Of a DNA stretch of 38,105 bases, positions 32,842-38,105 are shown one piece after another. The notes below the pieces were generated by a model that had not been told where the DNA came from, did not search any database, and was given only the letters and a program-made list of their open reading frames with translations. Numbering within the stretch: position 1 is the stretch's first letter; every line of letters starts with the position of its first letter. Made by a program: the position numbers and the translations under genes. The stretch lies in contig JADGAT010000046.1 in the NCBI GenBank assembly GCA_015231885.1, forward strand, positions 1 to 38,105. Reading direction: 5' to 3'. This DNA is from SAR324 cluster bacterium (GTDB lineage: Bacteria; SAR324; NAC60-12).

Positions 32842-35742
32842 TTATTTCTGTTCTTCTTTACCGTCTTCCTTGAGTTTATAATAGTTCAACTTTTGATCTT
32901 CCTTCCTCAATTGATACCATTCCTGTACTTTTTTAAAGACATCATGATCAAACCCTGATTCTGGAAAAACATCATAGGATTCGATATGTTGTTTGTGTTT
33001 GGATTGGTTGGCAATGTTGTTTTGAAACCGTTTGTTTTTGACATCCCGAATCACTCTTTCTTTAAACTCTGTATCCAGCATCTCACTTTTGGATTCCATC
33101 AGCAGCTTTTCCAGCAGTTCAATATGCTGCCCAAACAAATCGGTTCCATCTGTTTTTAGAGGCAGGGCAAAAAAGTCCAGCAGGATAATACTGCCTGCAT
33201 CTTTTTCAAAACCAAAAGGAACTTTATGATACAAGAGGGTTTCATACCACAAGCAGTCGCCGAGCTTGTTCATCTGGACTGATCCATCTTTTCCGGTGAT
33301 TTCAATTGGATTTTGGGTCGCAAAGCTGGAGCGGCAAAACAGAAAATTGTCGAGGGATTTCATTTCCTCGTCACTGAGTGCACTCTCGCCTGTGAAAGAA
33401 AAACTTTTTACTGCCTGGATTTTCTGTTTGGCAGGAATGGGCAAAATAATAAACGATTTGAGTTTATAGGCCACTTTGCTGTCACGAACCTCGATTTCAA
33501 ATTCTTTTTCCATCATCGCATTGAAACCATCCTCTTCTTCCTTCAAAAGAACTTTCAATTTTTCTTCGGCATTGGTAGGAATTTCTTCCGATAGGTCATG
33601 CATTGTGCTTTGCACGCCTTTCATCACATCATGCACATTCTCCATGATCTTAGAAGCCGCAGCAGCATCCGCAGATTCGTCTTCTATTTGTTCTTTCAGG
33701 TTCTTCAGCATTCCCTGCACTGTATTTTTCTGATTTTCAAAATACTCTTTTTTGAAATGCCCTTGTGCCGAACAAGTTTTATCATACCCACTCAAGGCAG
33801 ACAGCGTATCCAGTTCAAACTGATCAACTGAAGCAATATCCGGCACTGCTGTAATATCCGCTGTTGCAAGCGCGTCATTCATGTTGATTTCTGCTTCCAT
33901 GAACATTTCAGTAGACTCCGAAACTTCCTTCTGTTTTTCGGTCATTTGCGCCCGTTGTTCCCGCAGATCAACCAGATGTTCCACAAACATGGCCCTTCTT
34001 TTTTGTATGTAGTCTTCAATATCATTTGAGGTAAGCGCCTTTTTTCCTGTAGCCTCAGCCTGCTCTTTTTGTTCTGCCAGCTTCTTCTTAAGTTCCCGAT
34101 CTTTGATGTAATTTTCAGACATGATGGTTTCCCCTTCTTCAAAACTTCCTTTGGCGCTGCGCAGCTGCGACAGGCTTTTCTTGAATCTGTCCTGTTTCTG
34201 CTTTTTCAGGAGCTGCTGCTGCGTCTGCATGTTTTTTTGTGCCTGCATTTGCTGAGGGGCGGCAAATGCTGCAGAAATAGCCTGTGCTGCATCCGTATTA
34301 GCAGCATCGGCAGAAAGAAAATCAACCAGTGCCGGAAATACTTTCGGGTCCTTCCAATGGTACAATTGCCAGGCAATGCTCTGTACATAAAACTTGTTTT
34401 GTGTGCCGGCAAAGACCATTTCTAACAATTTTCTTCTTTTGTAATTGGAAAGTTTGATAAAAAGCTGCATTTCCGGCGTTTGATTGTTATTGCGAGGCAG
34501 CAGTGTTTTTTCATCATTCCGGAAGAAGCTTGATCCTTCTCTGCTTTCCTGAACGGTTTGAAAAAATTCATAGATTTCTGCTCGGTTTGGAGAGTAAGCC
34601 GCACCATGTTTTGTTTTCATCGATTTGATATACGTGGCAAAACGCCCCTGCATGCTTTCAACAATTTTCATGCCTTTCATGATTTGCTGCTGAATTTTCG
34701 GATGCTTTCTGTAGGCATCAATGGCAAACGTGTGAAGGTCCTGATAATTCAACGGCATTTGCTTCACCTGATTGACCTGTTCTAAGGTTCCAGGAGAATT
34801 CTGAAATCGCTGACTCATGAGCGCATGCCACTTGTTGAGGTCCGCAGCTCCCAAAGAACTGATATACAGTTTCAACTTGCGAAGTTCCTGATCATGCTCA
34901 AAACAGATATCCAGGATATCAAACCAGACTTTCAAGGCCGCGTCACCTTGTGCATTTTCTGGATTATAACGATTTTCCAGGCTTTTGTAATGGGTAGAGC
35001 GAGATTTTTCCATTTGTTTGTGAAGTGTTTCCAAAAAACCAGCAAACAGCATCGGCATTCGAATGGAGCAATGGGTCCCCACTCTTTCATTTTTGGAGCG
35101 GTCATCGATCCCTTGCAAAACCCACAAGATGATCAAGAAATAGGATGAAAATATTTTACGCACTGCCAGCAAACAACGCATGTGCGTCAAACACTGCTCG
35201 TCATTGGGAGATATGTTTTCTGGAAAAAGCAACCCTTCTTGCAGTTGTCGAATATTCTGCATCATGGCCGCAGGAAACGAAATACTTTGCACGGCCTCTG
35301 AGCTGACGTCGACGATACGATTTATTTTTTGTTGAAACTCACCCAAAGATTCCTGACTTTGAAACAAAGCATTGACAAAAATGTTGTACTTCAGCTTGGC
35401 TTTTGCCTTCAAACCATAATGCAAAAGCAGCATCTGCAGAAACAGATCAAGCAAACCATTGTATTCCCCAAGTCTTCCTGCAACAGCAAAAGGAAGGGTG
35501 ATGTCCTGAGCAATCAAAGTCTCCAGCAGAGCCTTTTCATCGGAGGCTTCAAATACCTTTTTAAAATCGGGAATCTTGGAATACTGCAGGATTTGCTTTC
35601 CCAAAGCATCTTGAAGTTCAGGAAGATTCATCAACTCTTCAAAACGCTGTTCTGGAAATGCCAGACCTGTCGAATTATTCCGCACTGCTTGTTTGAATGC
35701 TGCTGTTATTTTTAGGATATCAATTGTTCCTGAATTTTCCAT
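32842..35742 (-). CDS. Large helical/coiled-coil protein of unknown function, 966 aa
   Basis: No known domain recognised. The frame is long, with ordinary composition. The protein is mostly helical. Residues 1-480 are mixed helices with some hydrophobic patches (SSYFLIILWVLQGID). About 490-760 are rich in Gln, Lys, Glu and Ala and look coiled-coil (AQKNMQTQQQLLKKQKQDRF, EKQKEVSESTEMFMEAEINM). About 760-966 return to a compact strand-containing part (YKLKSFIILPIPAKQ, FALPLKTDGTDLF) with a charged C-terminus (KEDGKEEQK). There is no signal peptide or clear membrane helix, so it is cytoplasmic. AGAAGAG lies about eight bases before the ATG. It is coupled by one base to an RNase D-like gene, which suggests a shared process. 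Confidence 0.65.
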   Translation of the reverse strand: MENSGTIDILKITAAFKQAVRNNSTGLAFPEQRFEELMNLPELQDALGKQILQYSKIPDFKKVFEASDEKALLETLIAQDITLPFAVAGRLGEYNGLLDLFLQMLLLHYGLKAKAKLKYNIFVNALFQSQESLGEFQQKINRIVDVSSEAVQSISFPAAMMQNIRQLQEGLLFPENISPNDEQCLTHMRCLLAVRKIFSSYFLIILWVLQGIDDRSKNERVGTHCSIRMPMLFAGFLETLHKQMEKSRSTHYKSLENRYNPENAQGDAALKVWFDILDICFEHDQELRKLKLYISSLGAADLNKWHALMSQRFQNSPGTLEQVNQVKQMPLNYQDLHTFAIDAYRKHPKIQQQIMKGMKIVESMQGRFATYIKSMKTKHGAAYSPNRAEIYEFFQTVQESREGSSFFRNDEKTLLPRNNNQTPEMQLFIKLSNYKRRKLLEMVFAGTQNKFYVQSIAWQLYHWKDPKVFPALVDFLSADAANTDAAQAISAAFAAPQQMQAQKNMQTQQQLLKKQKQDRFKKSLSQLRSAKGSFEEGETIMSENYIKDRELKKKLAEQKEQAEATGKKALTSNDIEDYIQKRRAMFVEHLVDLREQRAQMTEKQKEVSESTEMFMEAEINMNDALATADITAVPDIASVDQFELDTLSALSGYDKTCSAQGHFKKEYFENQKNTVQGMLKNLKEQIEDESADAAAASKIMENVHDVMKGVQSTMHDLSEEIPTNAEEKLKVLLKEEEDGFNAMMEKEFEIEVRDSKVAYKLKSFIILPIPAKQKIQAVKSFSFTGESALSDEEMKSLDNFLFCRSSFATQNPIEITGKDGSVQMNKLGDCLWYETLLYHKVPFGFEKDAGSIILLDFFALPLKTDGTDLFGQHIELLEKLLMESKSEMLDTEFKERVIRDVKNKRFQNNIANQSKHKQHIESYDVFPESGFDHDVFKKVQEWYQLRKEDQKLNYYKLKEDGKEEQK

Positions 35743-35797
35743 TTCCTATCGCTCTTCTTTTAGTTTTCCAATGTTGTGCGCTGCTTGAATCAAGTCC

Positions 35798-36046
35798 TCA
35801 TTCTACAACAGTATTTGCAATTGGCTCTGCAAGATCAAGTCGATACTGATCTAATATTTGCCCATCCCCCCCTGGGCGAAGCATAGAAACTATTGTCAAA
35901 AGGAATAAGAAAATGACGAATAGCATGATAAAAAACCTTGTAACTATTTCTAGAAATTGGATAAATTGGGTGAGTTTTTTTACATGTAAGAGTTTGTTCA
36001 GAACATTTCCTATTTCGTAGGAAAATTTACTTCCCAATAACCCCAT
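35798..36046 (-). CDS. Possible small membrane protein, 82 aa
   Basis: From the ATG at 36046 (MGLLGSKF) the frame has one strong hydrophobic helix (FFIMLFVIFLFLLTIVSML) and a soluble tail (GQILDQYRLDLAEPIANTVV). The upstream spacing to the aldolase ATG on the other strand is 15 bp, so its leader overlaps the aldolase leader, and no ribosome site is visible. It lies 55 bp downstream-facing of the 966-residue gene start on the same strand and could be a first operon gene. Moderate to low confidence. Confidence 0.4.
   Translation of the reverse strand: MGLLGSKFSYEIGNVLNKLLHVKKLTQFIQFLEIVTRFFIMLFVIFLFLLTIVSMLRPGGDGQILDQYRLDLAEPIANTVVE
36006..36024 (+). promoter_or_regulatory. Short inverted repeat in the fba leader
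   Basis: TTTCCTA-TTTCG-TAGGAAA, perfect 7-bp arms, ending 38 bp before the aldolase start. It may be an operator or a leader hairpin. It also lies inside the small opposing ORF. Confidence 0.3.
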
Positions 36047-36061
36047 ACAAAATAAGGTCTT

Positions 36062-37090
36062 ATGCCCGTAGTTAATTTCGAACAATATGGACAAATGCTG
36101 GATAACGCCAAAAAGAACCATTTTGCCTTTCCTGCAATCAACATAACCTCAACAGAAACAGCAAATGCGGCTTTACGCGGTTTTGCAGAAGCAAAAAGTG
36201 ATGGAATCATCCAGGTTTCCACAGGTGGTGCCGAATTCGCCTCCGGATTATCCGTCAAAGACATGGTCTTTGGCGCCATCACATTGGCAGAGCATGTGCG
36301 GCGTGCTGCAGAATACTATGATGTCTTCATTGCTTTGCATACCGATCACTGTGCTCCTAAAAAAGTGGACGGTTTTTTACGGCCTTTGATTGCAGAAACA
36401 GCAAAGCGGCGTGCTGCCGGTCAGCCTAACCTGTTCAACTCCCACATGTTTGATGGCGCTGAATTACCGCTTGATGAAAACATGAAAGTGGCCACAGAAC
36501 TGCTGGAACTTTGCGCACAAAATGAGATCATTCTCGAAGTAGAAGCCGGCGTTGTTGGCGGAGAAGAAGATGGTGTGGACAATACAGCACTTGGTAAAGA
36601 TAAGCTCTATACCACCCCGGAAGACATGGTACAAGTCCATGAGTCGTTAAACGGCAAAGGCCGTTTTATGTTTGCCGCAACATTCGGCAATGTTCATGGT
36701 GTCTACAAACCTGGAAATGTACAGCTGAAGCCAACCATCCTGAAAGAAGGACAAGATGCGGTGACTTCGAAGTATGGGGATTCTGCATCATTTGATCTGG
36801 TTTTCCACGGCGGAAGCGGCTCTCTGCTCTCTGAAATTCACGAGACATTGGGTTACGGCGTTATCAAAATGAATATCGACACGGATACTCAGTATACGTT
36901 CACCCGTCCGATCGTGGACCACATGATGAAGAATTATGATGGTGTGTTGAAAGTGGACGGTGACGTTGGTGCTAAAAAAGCATATGACCCGCGCGGTTAT
37001 CTGAAAAAAGCGGAAGAATCGATGGCACAGCGCATCAAGCAAGCTTGTGATGATCTCAAGAGCACCGGACAATCCATTTACAAAAAATAA
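36062..37090 (+). CDS. fba: Class II fructose-bisphosphate aldolase
   Basis: 342 residues. The enzyme splits fructose-1,6-bisphosphate into glyceraldehyde-3-phosphate and dihydroxyacetone phosphate (and the reverse) using zinc. Motifs: zinc ligand region LHTDHCAPKK, EVEAGVVGGEEDG (Glu ligand), the His in FGNVHGVYKPGNV, FHGGSGS, and the phosphate-binding KMNIDTDTQY. The length and the KKVDGFLRPLIAE insertion fit the longer class IIA-like form seen in actinobacteria, yeast and E. coli FbaA, not the short ~285-residue form. AAGG lies five bases before the ATG. It is monocistronic, with a strong terminator 23 bp after the stop. Confidence 0.95.
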   Translation: MPVVNFEQYGQMLDNAKKNHFAFPAINITSTETANAALRGFAEAKSDGIIQVSTGGAEFASGLSVKDMVFGAITLAEHVRRAAEYYDVFIALHTDHCAPKKVDGFLRPLIAETAKRRAAGQPNLFNSHMFDGAELPLDENMKVATELLELCAQNEIILEVEAGVVGGEEDGVDNTALGKDKLYTTPEDMVQVHESLNGKGRFMFAATFGNVHGVYKPGNVQLKPTILKEGQDAVTSKYGDSASFDLVFHGGSGSLLSEIHETLGYGVIKMNIDTDTQYTFTRPIVDHMMKNYDGVLKVDGDVGAKKAYDPRGYLKKAEESMAQRIKQACDDLKSTGQSIYKK

Positions 37091-37113
37091 TTAATGGTTT
37101 TGTAATTTACCAG

Positions 37114-37141
37114 TCCTCCTCCGTTTCGGAGGAGGATTTTT
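37114..37141 (+). terminator. Rho-independent terminator after fba
   Basis: Perfect 10-bp stem TCCTCCTCCG / CGGAGGAGGA with a TTT loop followed by TTTTT. It ends the aldolase transcript and lies six bases before the stop of the convergent chemotaxis receptor gene. Confidence 0.92.
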
Positions 37142-37146
37142 GTTTC

Positions 37147-38105
37147 TCATTCGCTCTCCAGTAATTTTTTTTGCGGTTCAGTAGCCGGAAGTGTCTGCTG
37201 GATTTTGGCAGGCGAAACAATTCCCCTCTCATCACCAATATTAAAGAATCCCACAGCATCTTGAAGGGACTGAGCCTGGGCAGACAGTTCCTCAGCAGTC
37301 GCTGACATTTCTTCAGCCGCTGCCGCATTTTGCTGAACCACTTGATCTAATTGCTGAAGTGCCAGGTTTATTTGTTCGGACCCCGTATTTTGCTCATTAC
37401 TGGATGCGCTGATTTCCTGCACCAGATCCGCTGTATTTTGAATCCGCGGTACCAATTCCGACAGCAACCGTCCTGCCTTATCAGCAACAGTCAGACTCGA
37501 TGAAGACAATTTAGTGATTTCTCCTGCCGCCATTTGACTGCGCTCTGCCAGTTTACGCACCTCCGAAGCAACCACTGCAAACCCTTTGCCTTGTTCTCCC
37601 GCTCTTGCCGCCTCAATGGCTGCATTGAGGGCCAATAAGTTGGTTTGCCGAGCAATTTCTTCAATGATGTTAATTTTACCGGCAATCTCTTTCATGGCAG
37701 TAACGGTTTGCAGCACAGCCTCCCCGCTTTCCTGAGCATCCGAAGAAGCGGCCATGGAAATTTGCTCGGTCTGCCGGGCATTATCGGCATTTTGCTGAAC
37801 ATTGGCCGTCATCTGCTCCATGGCTGACGATGTTTCTTCCACCGACGCTGCTTGTTCGGTAGCTCCCTGAGACATTTGCTGAGACGAAGAGCTCAATTGA
37901 GAACTTCCAGCAGCCACATTATCCGTGGCATTTTTGACCTCGCCAATGACCTGGCGCAAACGCCCTAGCATGTTTTGCATGGCCGTCATCATTTGTCCTA
38001 TTTCATCCCTTCTGTCTGCAGCTATGTCCACGGAAAGATCTCCCTCTGCCAGACGATTGGCCACTTCAACCGATTTTTTTAATGGCCCTGTGATACTGGA
38101 AGTAA
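37147..38105 (-). CDS. Methyl-accepting chemotaxis protein, C-terminal part (runs off window)
   Basis: The frame is open to the end of the window, so the N-terminus (sensor and membrane helices) is missing. Visible from the window edge: the end of HAMP ([35 protein letters not shown]), then the signalling coiled coil with methylation-helix text ([19 protein letters not shown]) and the hairpin tip [20 protein letters not shown] followed by [20 protein letters not shown]. The second strand of the bundle contains [20 protein letters not shown]. The tip contacts CheA/CheW. The tail ends KKLLESE without a CheR-binding pentapeptide such as NWETF. At least 319 residues lie inside the window. Confidence 0.93.
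   Translation of the reverse strand, partial: TSSITGPLKKSVEVANRLAEGDLSVDIAADRRDEIGQMMTAMQNMLGRLRQVIGEVKNATDNVAAGSSQLSSSSQQMSQGATEQAASVEETSSAMEQMTANVQQNADNARQTEQISMAASSDAQESGEAVLQTVTAMKEIAGKINIIEEIARQTNLLALNAAIEAARAGEQGKGFAVVASEVRKLAERSQMAAGEITKLSSSSLTVADKAGRLLSELVPRIQNTADLVQEISASSNEQNTGSEQINLALQQLDQVVQQNAAAAEEMSATAEELSAQAQSLQDAVGFFNIGDERGIVSPAKIQQTLPATEPQKKLLESE

Noticed and set aside
33032..33831. Several Ser/Phe-rich plus-strand frames opposite the 966-residue gene
   Set aside because: Complementary shadows of a Glu/Lys-rich coiled coil, which always produce such text.

Overview
The window comes from a Gram-negative, proteobacteria-like organism. It carries lpxD (lipid A), an outer-membrane beta-barrel protein, lipoproteins, zapA followed directly by a 6S RNA gene (a classic proteobacterial arrangement), and many two-component and chemotaxis proteins. 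A long-form class II aldolase, a eukaryote-type (GSII) glutamine synthetase and receiver-rich signalling genes would fit a deltaproteobacterium-like or SAR324-like lineage, but the sequence alone does not settle this. No tRNA, rRNA or CRISPR array was seen.

Layout. 1-2065: a palindromic repeat copy, a FadL-like outer-membrane protein (-), a decayed non-coding stretch and a second repeat copy. 2066-5074: glnII with a terminator, a Ser/Thr kinase (-) and a stand-alone rpsD. 5082-7237 (-): operon of a DtxR/MntR-type regulator, a voltage-gated K+ channel with a zinc-ribbon tail, and a small lipoprotein. 7359-9402 (+): a GT-C-like membrane protein and a thioredoxin-like 2Fe-2S ferredoxin. 9403-10242: no intact gene, but a run of strong hairpins and a broken coding remnant, probably a decayed IS200/IS605-like or related element. 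10243-10797 (-): two small unknown ORFs.

10963-18636 (+): a signalling and respiratory block. It holds two paralogous double-receiver proteins (one with a dead first receiver), a metallo-beta-lactamase-fold protein with two cNMP-binding-like domains, a PQQ sugar-dehydrogenase-like protein fused to cytochrome c, and a translationally coupled VWA lipoprotein. 18659-23443: a membrane-anchored HTH protein (-), an unknown ORF (+), then on the minus strand a truncated STAS gene, lpxD, a GAF histidine kinase, repeat copy 3, and a receiver-ATPase (RsbW-like) protein. The repeat supplies the stop codon of the kinase. 23703-27215 (+): an aminotransferase and a hybrid sensor kinase. 27212-31380 (-): pepN, an unknown gene just upstream of it, and a VapC/Phd-type toxin-antitoxin pair.

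31626-32220 (+): zapA and 6S RNA. 32232-35742 (-): a 966-residue protein of unknown function, tightly coupled to an RNase D-like exonuclease. 36062-37141: class II aldolase with a terminator. 37147-end (-): the C-terminal part of a chemotaxis receptor that runs off the window.

The least explained items are a roughly 150-bp palindromic MITE-like repeat present three times, the hairpin cluster at 9.66-10.01 kb, the double-receiver/MBL-cNMP gene set, and the 966-residue protein with its partner nuclease.
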